Shown here: positions 26,354 through 35,024 of the stretch, piece by piece
Position numbering within the stretch: position 1 is the first letter of the stretch
How the letters are laid out: every line of letters starts with the position of its first letter
NCBI GenBank assembly: GCA_024638965.1
Contig: JAHEJI010000030.1
Location: 1-37,299, forward strand
Reading direction: 5' to 3'
Origin: Planctomycetaceae bacterium
GTDB taxonomy: Bacteria > Planctomycetota > Planctomycetia > Pirellulales > Pirellulaceae
Length of the DNA stretch: 37,299 bases
Translations under genes and position numbers: made by a program
The notes under the pieces: model-generated
What the model saw: the letters and a program-made list of their open reading frames with translations, nothing else
Told to the model about the DNA's origin: nothing
Databases searched by the model: none

Positions 26354-27964
26354 CTATTTCTTTTTTCGACCCGAATCTTCGGCAATTTGCTTCGCTCTCC
26401 GATTCCACAACGCCGCCAACTTTTGAACTTCGTCAGGTTTCATTGGAGCTAAGTCTTTCGACTCTGCCCGATCATTCGACAGATCATACAGTTCCCAAGG
26501 TTCGTTTTTGGCAGCTACCAGCTTCAAGTCGCCAACGCGGATTGCTCGATGCCCATCATGAGCCCACCAGATTTCCTTTTCGGCAGAGTCAAAGTCTGGA
26601 TCGTTGAGGATTGGCTTGAAGCTACGACCTGGAAAATCGGGTTTTTCTTGATCGGACTGATCGATCTTTACTCCGGCACAGTCCAAAATCGTTGCCGCCG
26701 CGTCGATAACATGAGCCGGTTGATTTCGCCAGGTTCCCGCATCTTTTAGTTGTCCGGGCCAATGAACAATAAAGGGCGTCGAGATTCCGCCTTCGTGAAC
26801 CCAGGTTTTGTGACGTCGAAAAGGCGTGTTGCTGACGGTCGACCAGCCGGGTCCAAGGCAAAGATGGGAGCCCGCGGAACCTGGCGCCACGTTCGGATCA
26901 TGCCCATCGTCGCGAACCATGATCTCGGCGCTCGCTCCGTTGTCCGACAGAAACATAATCAACGTGTTCTCAAGCACGTTCATTTTTTCGAGTTGTTCGA
27001 TGACTCGACCAATCTCGCGATCCATTCGATCAACCATCGCGGCGTGAATTTCCATCTTGGTCGCCTGAAATTTCTGTTGTTCCTCGGTTAGCTCATCCCA
27101 GGGCAACGGTTTGAATACTTCCCCATCACCAAGTCGGTCAAGGTCTTTGGGGAAATGATAGGGAGGTCCTAGATTTCGTTCGACCGCTGATAGCGAAGTT
27201 GAGAGGTAACCAAGGTCTTGAATTCGCCGCCAACGTTCGCGGCGGATTTCTTCCCAACCACGATCGTAGATGCCTTGGTATCGTTCGATGTCCTCTGGCA
27301 AGGCGTGCAGCGGGAAATGAGGCGCCGTAAATGCGATAAAACTAAAAAACGGCTTGCTGGAATTTTCTTGTTCATGATTCTGCAAGCACTCAATTGCATG
27401 TTCTGCTATTGCCGTTGTCGAGTAATAGCCGCTACTGCGTTCGATCGGAGCCAGCCGTTTGTCGTTATTGAGATGTCGCTGCGGACTAAAGAATCTTCCG
27501 TGGTCTGCCAATCGATAGGAGAGATCAAATCCCGCTGCAACCGGTTGTCCGTCGAGATGCCATTTGCCCGAATGATAACTCCGATAGCCTCGAGGCTTTA
27601 ACAGTAGCGGCAATATCTTTGCCCATTCAGGCCGTTGACGTGGACCATCTTTGTATCCGGGAATCGCGTCACGCCGAACTTGCTGGGCATAGTATCCGGT
27701 CATCAAACAAGCCCGTGTGGGCCAACAGCGAGCCGTATTATAAAACTGAGAAAACCTCAGACCGTTGGCGGCAAGCCGATCCAGAGAGGGCGTTTTGATT
27801 TCGCCGCCATAGCAGCCAAGATCGGAGAAACCCAAATCGTCAGCCAAAATCAGCACAACATTGGGAGGATCGTTGGTTGCCGCAAAACAAATCGACGCGT
27901 GAAATGCGATTAAGATCAAGACCGTCCACCGGGGAATCACTCGGCAATTCGTGATTGAGTTCAT
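26354..27964 (-). CDS. Secreted formylglycine-dependent sulfatase
   Basis: A 536-residue S1-type sulfatase with a signal peptide (IPRWTVLILIAFHASICFA). The active-site signature is CWPTRACLMTGYY with the formylglycine Cys at residue 80; C-x-P-x-R is satisfied. Metal ligands come from ADDLG (42-43) and MFLSDNGAS. Further family segments are YHSGKWHLDG, PFFSFIAFTAPHFPLHA and KTWVHEGGISTPFIVHWPG. It hydrolyses sulfate esters, probably of polysaccharides or other aryl/alkyl sulfates; planctomycetes carry many such enzymes. It needs a formylglycine-generating enzyme encoded elsewhere. ATG at 27964 is preferred over 28033 because the signal peptide follows directly. It is not clustered with other polysaccharide genes here. 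Confidence 0.93.
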   Translation of the reverse strand: MNSITNCRVIPRWTVLILIAFHASICFAATNDPPNVVLILADDLGFSDLGCYGGEIKTPSLDRLAANGLRFSQFYNTARCWPTRACLMTGYYAQQVRRDAIPGYKDGPRQRPEWAKILPLLLKPRGYRSYHSGKWHLDGQPVAAGFDLSYRLADHGRFFSPQRHLNNDKRLAPIERSSGYYSTTAIAEHAIECLQNHEQENSSKPFFSFIAFTAPHFPLHALPEDIERYQGIYDRGWEEIRRERWRRIQDLGYLSTSLSAVERNLGPPYHFPKDLDRLGDGEVFKPLPWDELTEEQQKFQATKMEIHAAMVDRMDREIGRVIEQLEKMNVLENTLIMFLSDNGASAEIMVRDDGHDPNVAPGSAGSHLCLGPGWSTVSNTPFRRHKTWVHEGGISTPFIVHWPGQLKDAGTWRNQPAHVIDAAATILDCAGVKIDQSDQEKPDFPGRSFKPILNDPDFDSAEKEIWWAHDGHRAIRVGDLKLVAAKNEPWELYDLSNDRAESKDLAPMKPDEVQKLAALWNRRAKQIAEDSGRKKK

Positions 27965-28138
27965 TTTTAATTCCGGAAAGGGACTGGTGACGATTTCAAA
28001 TGTCAAATTTGAGATCTTGCTGCTAGCACACAAAGTTTACCTAAACGACAAAGTTTCTAAAGGTTAGCAGGTGCGATGGCCGATGAAACAAGCGTATCTT
28101 TTGCGGGGGGGCCGTAACGATAGAGGTTTGCGCGCCGA

Positions 28139-29035
28139 TTGGCAGCGAAATCCCAGACTAAAGTGTCTTCCGTACCCTCAGCTCATCCGCCGATCGAACG
28201 ATCACCAGGCATCACAGCCTGGTTCGCGCGCTGGTTTTCAGACTGGGGTGGCGCGGTTTTAGATTCGATTTCCGCGCTTGGCGATTTTGGTCTGTTCGTC
28301 ATCCGAACGATGATTTGGTTGTTTACCCGTCTGCCCAAGCGAGAAACGATTTGGACCAACTTTTACCAAGTCGGCGTTTCCAGCTTACCGGTCGTCGCGT
28401 TGACAGGCACGTTCATTGGGATGGTGTTAGCCGTTCAAAGCTACTTTCAGTTCCGAATTATTGGACTCGAAACGCGGCTGGGTTCCGTAATCAACATGAC
28501 GCTTGTCCGAGAGCTAGGTCCCGTTTTGGCTGCGACGATGTTGGCGGGGCGAGTCGGCAGTGCGATGGCAGCTGAATTGGGCACGATGCGAGTCACGGAG
28601 CAGATCGATGCATTGTCGGCAATGGGCGCCAACCCGATTCGGTATCTTGTTGTCCCGCGATTCCTGGCCTGCTTTCTATTGATTCCGGCACTTACCGTCA
28701 TGGCCGACTTTATGGGCGTCGCAGGCGGCCATTTTTACAGCGTGATAATTCTGGAAATCGACATCCATCACTATTGGTACAATAGTGCACAATTCGTAAC
28801 CAATTTTGATTTATTCGTAGGTCTTTTCAAAAGTATCTTCTTCGGTTCCGCCATCGCCATGGTTAGCTGCTATCAGGGATTCAACTGTACCGCAGGTGCT
28901 GAAGGTGTAGGCCGCGCGTCGACCGCGGCGTTCGTCTATTCGTTCGTGTTAATCCTGATGTTAGATTTGTTTCTGGGGATTATGCTCGACTCGATCTACT
29001 TCACCTTGTATCCGGAAGGTGGGCGGACTTTCTGA
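28139..29035 (+). CDS. mlaE: MlaE-family ABC transporter permease
   Basis: A 298-residue inner-membrane permease of the Mla/MCE-type lipid transporters. The hallmark block runs through FIGMVLAVQSYFQF, TLVRELGPVLAATMLAGRVGSAMAAELGTM, and EQIDALSAMGANPIRYLVVPR, with about five membrane helices. The start is uncertain: the longest candidate is TTG at 28139 with a distant GAGG, another is GTG at 28163; neither has a clear ribosome site, and the first 30 residues are not conserved-looking. Its stop overlaps the ATG of the ATPase by one base (TGATG), so the two are translationally coupled. It works with the ATPase and the MCE protein in moving phospholipids between membranes. Confidence 0.94.
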   Translation: MAAKSQTKVSSVPSAHPPIERSPGITAWFARWFSDWGGAVLDSISALGDFGLFVIRTMIWLFTRLPKRETIWTNFYQVGVSSLPVVALTGTFIGMVLAVQSYFQFRIIGLETRLGSVINMTLVRELGPVLAATMLAGRVGSAMAAELGTMRVTEQIDALSAMGANPIRYLVVPRFLACFLLIPALTVMADFMGVAGGHFYSVIILEIDIHHYWYNSAQFVTNFDLFVGLFKSIFFGSAIAMVSCYQGFNCTAGAEGVGRASTAAFVYSFVLILMLDLFLGIMLDSIYFTLYPEGGRTF

Positions 29036-29862
29036 TGATTGACGACTTGATTTTGGAACAGGATCCACTGGTTGAGGTTGAGAACCTGAGCGTATCGTTT
29101 GGAAACCAGATCGTGTTGCGCGATATTAACTTGACGATTCCCGCGGGACAAACCGTAGTATTGATTGGCGAAAGCGGTTGCGGAAAAACGGTTCTGATGA
29201 AAGCAATTATTGGACTGGTAAGGCCGACTCGCGGCCGAGTGATGTTTGATTCAAACGACTTGAACCAGTTGAACGATAGGCAACTGAGTCATTTGCGTCT
29301 TCGATTTGGATTTGTTTTTCAGAATGCTGCACTTTTTGACAGTATGACGGTTGGGCAAAACGTTGCGTTTCCGCTGCGTCAGCATGGCCGCTACAATAAT
29401 GCCCAGATTCGCGAGATGGTTTTTTCGCGGTTATCGGAAGTCGGCCTTCCTGATTCGGTGGTTTCCAAGAAACCTGCGGAGCTTTCGGGCGGCATGAGAA
29501 AACGCGTGGGACTGGCACGCGCTTTGATCATGAATCCGGAACTCATCATGTATGACGAACCGACAACAGGGCTGGATCCGATCATGAGTGACGTGATTAA
29601 CGAGCTGATCATTCGCACGCGGCGGCGGAATCCCGTGACCAGCATCGTGGTCACGCACGACATGAACACAGCCGAAAGAGTCGCCGACCGGATCATCATG
29701 TTGTTGCCTCATAATCGAGTCGAAACGGATGAAAACCAGATTATTTTTGACGGAACAGCAGAAGAACTGGCAACCTGCCGCGACCGGCGAGTCCAACAGT
29801 TTTACCATGGTGAGGCTGGAGAACGCCTGATGGAACTACGATCCAGCCAAACAGCCGGGTGA
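29035..29862 (+). CDS. mlaF: MlaF-family ABC transporter ATP-binding protein
   Basis: A 275-residue ABC ATPase. Walker A is GESGCGKT, the Q-loop is FVFQNAALFD, the signature is LSGGMRKRVGLARAL, Walker B is LIMYDEPTTGLDP, and the switch His follows in VVTHDMN. SGGM with the MRKR extension is typical of MlaF/MCE-linked ATPases. The ATG overlaps the stop of the permease gene. It energises lipid transport through the permease. The MCE gene follows after 124 bases. Confidence 0.95.
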   Translation: MIDDLILEQDPLVEVENLSVSFGNQIVLRDINLTIPAGQTVVLIGESGCGKTVLMKAIIGLVRPTRGRVMFDSNDLNQLNDRQLSHLRLRFGFVFQNAALFDSMTVGQNVAFPLRQHGRYNNAQIREMVFSRLSEVGLPDSVVSKKPAELSGGMRKRVGLARALIMNPELIMYDEPTTGLDPIMSDVINELIIRTRRRNPVTSIVVTHDMNTAERVADRIIMLLPHNRVETDENQIIFDGTAEELATCRDRRVQQFYHGEAGERLMELRSSQTAG

Positions 29863-29986
29863 GGAACAAGATGGTAACGAGAAAATGATTGGCCAGTCAA
29901 AACTGCTGGTGAATCTTGCGAGCATTCAATCCGAGCGAATTAAACATCGACCAATCGTGCAACAACGGAACTTACAAAGTTAAGCA

Positions 29987-31204
29987 ATGGACGAAGAAGT
30001 ACTGAGAATTCGAGTTGGCGTTTTCATCGTGTTTGCCACGATGATCCTGGCTGTTTTGATATTCCTTAATAGTGAAGGCTCTTTTTGGAAGCAAAAGTAC
30101 ACTTTGTACGTGAAACCCGCATCCGCACCCGGAGTTACCCGTGGTACGCCGGTGCGCAAAAACGGAATCCTGATCGGTCGAGTCGGCTCGGTGAAAACGC
30201 AGGATGATCATGTCGTGCTCACGCTTGACATCAATGAGAAAAATAACGTCTTTGAAAATGAAGTCTGTTCCATCGGATCAGAGTCGTTTCTTGGCGATGC
30301 CGTTGTTGAAATTCTGCCGGAGACAAAGGACACGCGCGGCGAACTCCTTACCAACGGCAATCTATTGAATAAGTATTCGGTGAAGCGAAACCCGCTGGAG
30401 ATCGTGGACGTGGCGCTCAATCTTGAAAGCGAAATCACGAAGACGTTGGACACTGTCCGCGAAGCGGGTGCCGCCGTAGGCAATGCAGGGCAGGGCATTG
30501 AGACTCTGACTTCAACCGTTCAAGATGCATTCACCGATGAAACGAGTGACATTAAAACCCTGATTGCCGATATTCGTCTCATGAGTCAAAAATCGCAAAC
30601 GGCACTCGACAACTTCAATCGCATGTTTGAAAACATTAACGCCGTTGTTGGCGATCCCGATTTAAAGGGCGAATTCGAAGAAGCTATTGCTACGCTGCCC
30701 GAAATTTTCAATGAAATCAAGATCACGATTGCCGATACGCGTGAAACGATCAACAGTTACCGCAAAGTCAGCGAAAAAGCCGCTGTAAATCTTGATAACA
30801 TAACTCCCTTCACCGCCACGTTGAAAACGGACGGTCCAGAGATTCTCGTCCAAGCCAACGATAGTTTGAAGAATGTTGACGTACTGATCGAGAAAGTCGG
30901 TACATTTGCCGAAACGCTCAGTAAAGTTTCACAGGACTTGTCTAATTCGGAAGGGACAATTGGCAAACTTCTCAGCGATCCAGCTTTGCACGACGCCGCG
31001 CTGGGTACCGTCGTGGACGTCCGCCGCGAGATTAATGACGTCTTCATCAGGCTCGAGCCAATGCTCAACGACCTGCGCATGTTCTCCGACTCATTGGCCC
31101 GAGATGCTCGGCAGCTCGGCATCAAAGGTGCACTCGATAAGCGACCCTTGGGAACGGGCTATAAGGGCTCGACGATTGGTCGAGAACGGTCAATGCGACG
31201 ATAG
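29987..31204 (+). CDS. mlaD: MlaD-type MCE-domain protein
   Basis: A 405-residue protein with one N-terminal membrane helix (residues 10-28) and a single MCE domain at about 33-115. The MCE signature is visible in GVTRGTPVRKNGILIGRVGSV and FLGDAVVEI. The remaining 290 residues are predicted from pattern to be mainly helical and coiled-coil, much longer than E. coli MlaD (about 183). Such extensions can form a tunnel or needle towards the outer membrane. With the preceding permease and ATPase it forms the importer. No MlaB or MlaC homologue is visible in the window. No strong ribosome site precedes the ATG. Confidence 0.92.
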   Translation: MDEEVLRIRVGVFIVFATMILAVLIFLNSEGSFWKQKYTLYVKPASAPGVTRGTPVRKNGILIGRVGSVKTQDDHVVLTLDINEKNNVFENEVCSIGSESFLGDAVVEILPETKDTRGELLTNGNLLNKYSVKRNPLEIVDVALNLESEITKTLDTVREAGAAVGNAGQGIETLTSTVQDAFTDETSDIKTLIADIRLMSQKSQTALDNFNRMFENINAVVGDPDLKGEFEEAIATLPEIFNEIKITIADTRETINSYRKVSEKAAVNLDNITPFTATLKTDGPEILVQANDSLKNVDVLIEKVGTFAETLSKVSQDLSNSEGTIGKLLSDPALHDAALGTVVDVRREINDVFIRLEPMLNDLRMFSDSLARDARQLGIKGALDKRPLGTGYKGSTIGRERSMRR

Positions 31205-31530
31205 GCAGTTTTCTACGGGACTTTAGGTCGTTGCGGCGAAAACGATCTCGCCTCGCAATCAATTCAACGAAGGCTCCCTTACCTCGCTCCAATCGATTCA
31301 GGATAACTGCGAGGTATCCGAGGCTTGAAAACCCTACGAAAAAACGAGGTAACGCGACTTGTAACCGGGATTTCTCACGTAGACGGAACAAAGTCTGCCT
31401 TCCCGGAACAGCGCAAACGCCACTAATTCAACCTACAAATTGTTTTTGCGTTGCTTCCACAAAAGTGGCTGCAGTTCAGGCAATGACAACGTTTGCTCGT
31501 TGCCGGCCTACGACTTGCTAGAGATGCGAG
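31205..31530. other. Intergenic region with repeat copy C and a decayed repeat
   Basis: It lies between the MCE gene and the convergent PEGA gene. It holds family 2 copy C (31364-31511, reversed). Around 31240-31309 is a sequence whose reverse complement starts GTTATCCTGAATCGA like family 1 copy 1 but then diverges. No gene is supported. Confidence 0.65.
31364..31511 (-). repeat. Dispersed repeat family 2, copy C (reverse orientation)
   Basis: Read on the minus strand from 31511, it begins GTAGGCCGGCAACGAGCAAA and differs from copies A and B at only two of the first 35 bases. The core ends near 31396. The extension with GACTTTGTTCCG and AAATCCC is shared with copy A, with a small deletion. 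Confidence 0.9.
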
Positions 31531-31962
31531 TTAATGCAGGGGAGCCGTGACGGTTCCGCGATTGACGTCGCCTCGCAGTTGATTGGCTCGCTCGAGCAGC
31601 AGATTCTCACTTGCCTGGTCTTTCGGCTCAAGCTGAAAATCCAGCAATCTTTCATCACGTAATTCACGCGGCCAAAAATTGTTGGTAACAAAAGAGATTG
31701 GAAATGTGTCAAACCATTTGGGTCGAATTCGTTGTTCGACGTCGACCGTTTTGAATCCGTCTTTTTCAAGTCGAATTTTGCGAGTCCCTGAATAGGTGTA
31801 CGGCGCCGACAACGGGGTGTAGCCGATCGGTTGATTATCAATCGAAACGAACGCACCCTCGGGTTGAGAGCGAACGATCAAACGCCGTTGAACGCAGCCT
31901 GCAAAACAGACGCTGATAGTGACAAGCAGAATTGACGATTGGACTAACTTGAATCTGGGCAT
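31531..31962 (-). CDS. PEGA-domain lipoprotein
   Basis: A 143-residue protein. A signal peptide with a lipobox-like end (SVCFAGC, Cys at residue 23; Phe at -3 is slightly atypical) suggests lipid anchoring. Next comes a PEGA domain (RRLIVRSQPEGAFVSIDNQPIGYTPLSAPYTYSGTRKIRLEKDGF). The tail is charged. PEGA domains bind surface structures or act in envelope assembly; no catalytic role is expected. ATG at 31962 is preferred to 32052 because it gives the signal peptide. It is convergent with mlaD and divergent from the PP2C gene. Confidence 0.82.
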   Translation of the reverse strand: MPRFKLVQSSILLVTISVCFAGCVQRRLIVRSQPEGAFVSIDNQPIGYTPLSAPYTYSGTRKIRLEKDGFKTVDVEQRIRPKWFDTFPISFVTNNFWPRELRDERLLDFQLEPKDQASENLLLERANQLRGDVNRGTVTAPLH

Positions 31963-32062
31963 CTCACCACCAGAACAAATATGAATGGACTGACCGACAA
32001 AAGTACGGCCTGCGACCACGAAAAGATCGTCGAGACTATACAAATTGGCCAAATTGACGAAC

Positions 32063-32085
32063 AGGCCGGTTTACTGGCCTTTTTT
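32063..32085 (+). terminator. Terminator-like hairpin in a divergent promoter region
   Basis: AGGCCGGT and ACTGGCCT (32063-32070 and 32073-32080) pair with one wobble, and the tail is TTTTTT. As drawn the spacer is only two bases, so the outer 5-bp stem with a larger loop is more realistic. It sits about 120 bases upstream of the PP2C start on the same strand. It could be an attenuator or the end of a small transcript. Confidence 0.45.
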
Positions 32086-32205
32086 GCGAGTTGTTTGGTG
32101 ACTTTTTTGCTGCCATCGGACGGGCAGACTGTGAGGTTACGACCGCGCAGGTTAAGATAACGAATTACGATTTCAACCAGACCGCAAGAACTGTTAAGAA
32201 AATAG

Positions 32206-33504
32206 ATGAGCGAAAGTCTTCCCAATTGGGATGCCTATCTCAATATTGCCTCTCTTAGCGATATTGGAATGCGACGAACGAACAATCAAGACAACTTGAT
32301 TGTGTCGCTTGCCAGCAGTTACGAGCAATGGCAAAAGAAAGGCCACGTTTTCATTGTCGCGGACGGAATGGGAGCTCATGCCGCCGGTGAATTGGCTAGC
32401 AAAATTGCAGTTGACCATATTCCGCACATCTACGCGCGCATCAATGACGTGTCGGCTCCGGAGGCATTAAAGAAATCGGTGATTGCCGCAAATACTGAAA
32501 TTAACCGGCGAGGTCAGGCCAACGAAGATTTTCACAATATGGGCACGACTTGCAGTGTAGTTTCCTTGTTGCCGCAGGGCGCTGTTGTCGCTCATGTGGG
32601 CGACAGTCGCGTCTACAGACTCCGCCAAAACACGCTGGAACAGCTCACGTTCGACCATAGCCTGGTGTGGGAAATGAGGGCCTCGGGTCAACTTTCAAAT
32701 TCCGAGGCGGCGGTGGGGAAGATCCCAAAAAACGTGATTACCCGGTCTTTGGGTCCGTATCCTGATTGCAAAGTCGATTTGGAAGGCCCGTTCCCGCTCC
32801 AGGTGGGAGACCTGTTCATGTTGTGCAGCGATGGTTTGACAGGCATGGTTGAAGACGCCGAAATTGGTGCGATCCTCGCAAACCTACCGCCCAAAGAAGC
32901 AACTCGCGTGCTGGTGGATCTTGCCAACCTGCGTGGCGGTCCCGACAACTCTACGTTGATCATCGTTGAAGTGGCTCATCCCGAAATGGCAACCAATGCG
33001 ACGGCAAATCCAATCAAGATCAATGCCAGTTCAAAAAGGTTCGGAATTCACCCGTTCGCATGGGCCACCTTGATCGGCGCATCTTTGGCGACGGCATTGT
33101 TTACTTATTCTTCGGGATGGGTCATCGGGCTTATTCCGGGGATCATCGCTTTGGCTAGTCTGATTTGGATTCTGTCGTTAATTATCATGAAAGCCACGGC
33201 TGGACAGGAAGTGACTGCCGGGCGCGCTTTTGGAAAAGCTCCATATTCCCGAACCAATTGCGGCGATGGGGTACAAGTTACCAGACAATTGGCTGCGGTG
33301 ATTAACCAACTTCAAGAGGGCGCGAAAGAACAGGAGTGGAAAGTTGACTGGAGCAAGCTGAATGCGCTTGTGAGCGAAGCCGAAGAAGCCACCGAAAAAG
33401 GCGACTTGCCGATTGCCATTAGTTCCTACGGTCGCAGCATCAGCTTTTTGATGGACCAACTTCGCAACCAGAATTCGGCGAGCGATTCATCTATCGAGCT
33501 TTGA
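32206..33504 (+). CDS. Membrane-tethered PP2C-type Ser/Thr phosphatase
   Basis: A 432-residue protein. Residues about 10-255 are a bacterial PP2C (PPM) phosphatase with its metal-binding motifs: SDIGMRRTNNQDN, VADGMGAHAAGELAS, MGTTCS, AHVGDSRVYR, MLCSDGLTGMV and GGPDNSTLIIVEV. It removes phosphate from Ser/Thr using Mn or Mg and usually opposes Hanks-type kinases. Two membrane helices follow at about 285-328, then a 100-residue cytoplasmic tail with a TPR-like helical pair (LNALVSEAEEATEKGDLPIAISSYGRSISFL). No Hanks kinase is in the window. It stands between the PEGA gene (divergent) and the LptF/G-like gene. Confidence 0.92.
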   Translation: MSESLPNWDAYLNIASLSDIGMRRTNNQDNLIVSLASSYEQWQKKGHVFIVADGMGAHAAGELASKIAVDHIPHIYARINDVSAPEALKKSVIAANTEINRRGQANEDFHNMGTTCSVVSLLPQGAVVAHVGDSRVYRLRQNTLEQLTFDHSLVWEMRASGQLSNSEAAVGKIPKNVITRSLGPYPDCKVDLEGPFPLQVGDLFMLCSDGLTGMVEDAEIGAILANLPPKEATRVLVDLANLRGGPDNSTLIIVEVAHPEMATNATANPIKINASSKRFGIHPFAWATLIGASLATALFTYSSGWVIGLIPGIIALASLIWILSLIIMKATAGQEVTAGRAFGKAPYSRTNCGDGVQVTRQLAAVINQLQEGAKEQEWKVDWSKLNALVSEAEEATEKGDLPIAISSYGRSISFLMDQLRNQNSASDSSIEL

Positions 33505-33647
33505 GATTTCATCGCATCAATGGAAAGTTGCGGCGCTTCAGGGTATCTATAGGTTGGAAGCTGGCGTTGCGTGAACGGGGGATTCAAAACCGCTATCACT
33601 TTGCAATTGTGGTTTGCGGATGTTGGACTGGTTGTTAAGTTCCCCGC

Positions 33648-34835
33648 ATGAGTCGAATTACGAGATACGTCGTCTGGGAGTTATTGAAGACCTTCACTGT
33701 CACGCTGACCGTGATGACCGTGATGATGGTGATGGTGTTCTTGATTCAGGAAGCAATGCGCGAAAATTTGACTCCCGAGACAATTCTTGAGCTTATTCCG
33801 TTTACGATTCCCACAGCGCTCAGCTTTGCGATTCCGGGAACGATTCTGTTTGCAACTTGTATTGTGTATGGGCGGATGTCGGCAACCAACGAAATTGTCG
33901 CCATAAAATCCATGGGCATTTCGCCGTCGGTCATCATCTGGCCCGGTTTGTTTCTGGCTGTTTTGCTGAGCCTGGTCACGGTTTACATGAACGATATTTC
34001 AGTCGCCTGGGGTCGGGTTGGGATTTATCGTGTCGTCCTCCAGTCGTCTGCCAAAACCATTTACTCCGTACTGAACGCACAAGGCTCGTTTAGCAAAGGC
34101 AACATGACGATCGTCGTCGATGATGTTCAAGGTGAGAACTTGATTCATCCGCACATTGAACGCAGTTCCGTAACGCCGGCGGATCGATTGCGAGTTCACG
34201 CCGAAATGGCGAGAATCAGTGTTGATCCGGATGAGAACAAACTGGTCTTTGAACTGCAAAACGGCCGGATTGAATACGGCGAGGAGATAATGATCACTTT
34301 CGATCACGACTTTGTTCAGGTTCCGCTGCACGACGTTACGAAGAGGCGTGGAGCCGATGGAACCAGTCCGTCCAATCTGCCACTTCGCAGAATGGCAACC
34401 GAATCCGTCCTGCAGGACCAGAGAATCGCCAACACGCGTCGTGAATTGGCGGTTCGCGCGGCAACCCAATTGCTGGGAGGCAATATGATTGGACTTTCGC
34501 ATCCAGTCTGGCTTTCAAAGGCGAATACGTTGCGAAAGGAAATTGAGCGTAAACACCGCATCCAAACGGAACCTTGGCGACGATGGGCGAACGGATTTAG
34601 CTGTCTTTGCTTCGTGATGGTTGGCGTTGCGGTGTCGATTCGTTTTCAGAGATTCGATTTTTGGTCAGTTTTCGCGGTGTGTTTCGTTCCGATTCTAATC
34701 GCCTATTACCCGTTGCTAATGTTCGGCGTCAACAAGGCCAAATCTGGAGCATACCCGCCGTATTCGGTTTGGATTGGCAATGTTGTCATGTTCGTTATTG
34801 GAATCTGGTTAATTCGCAAGATCGAAAGACACTGA
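33648..34835 (+). CDS. LptF/LptG-family LPS-export permease
   Basis: A 395-residue member of the YjgP/YjgQ family, the membrane part of the LPS extraction ABC system. The start MSRITRYVVWELLKTF resembles LptF/G N-termini. Three N-terminal membrane helices are followed by a periplasmic jelly-roll-type region (about residues 120-265). The C-terminal helices come last (FSCLCFVMVGVAVSIRFQR, FWSVFAVCFVPILIAYYPLLMFG, WIGNVVMFVIGIWLIRKI). Normally LptF and LptG form a pair; only one is here, so the partner should be elsewhere or this may be a homodimer. I do not choose between F and G. The ATG at 33648 has no strong ribosome site. It fits with lpxB in the window as evidence of LPS. Confidence 0.88.
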   Translation: MSRITRYVVWELLKTFTVTLTVMTVMMVMVFLIQEAMRENLTPETILELIPFTIPTALSFAIPGTILFATCIVYGRMSATNEIVAIKSMGISPSVIIWPGLFLAVLLSLVTVYMNDISVAWGRVGIYRVVLQSSAKTIYSVLNAQGSFSKGNMTIVVDDVQGENLIHPHIERSSVTPADRLRVHAEMARISVDPDENKLVFELQNGRIEYGEEIMITFDHDFVQVPLHDVTKRRGADGTSPSNLPLRRMATESVLQDQRIANTRRELAVRAATQLLGGNMIGLSHPVWLSKANTLRKEIERKHRIQTEPWRRWANGFSCLCFVMVGVAVSIRFQRFDFWSVFAVCFVPILIAYYPLLMFGVNKAKSGAYPPYSVWIGNVVMFVIGIWLIRKIERH

Positions 34836-35024
34836 ATTTCTTTTTGGCCGCCGAATGTCATGCCAGCAACCACTTTTTTGTATCGTTTTCGCGGTTTTAA
34901 TTGGCGTTGCCCCCGACTTGCCAACCATGTAAATTTTTCAGGCTTTTGAAATGGGGCGAACCAAAACCGTTTCATCGCGTAATGCTGGACTTAATCGAAG
35001 TCGTAACCGCGACAAGGAGGTTGC

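Noticed and set aside
28071-28262. 63-codon plus-strand frame before mlaE
   Set aside because: It overlaps the mlaE 5' end in another frame and has low-complexity Arg-rich composition without a ribosome site.
31231-31521. Plus-strand frame with ...TTFARCRPTT
   Set aside because: Same repeat, copy C in the opposite orientation; not a gene on present evidence.
34890-34930. Sigma-54 (-24/-12) promoter before the histidine kinase gene (TTGGCG ... TTGCC)
   Set aside because: The GG to GC spacing does not fit the required 10 intervening bases in any alignment tried.
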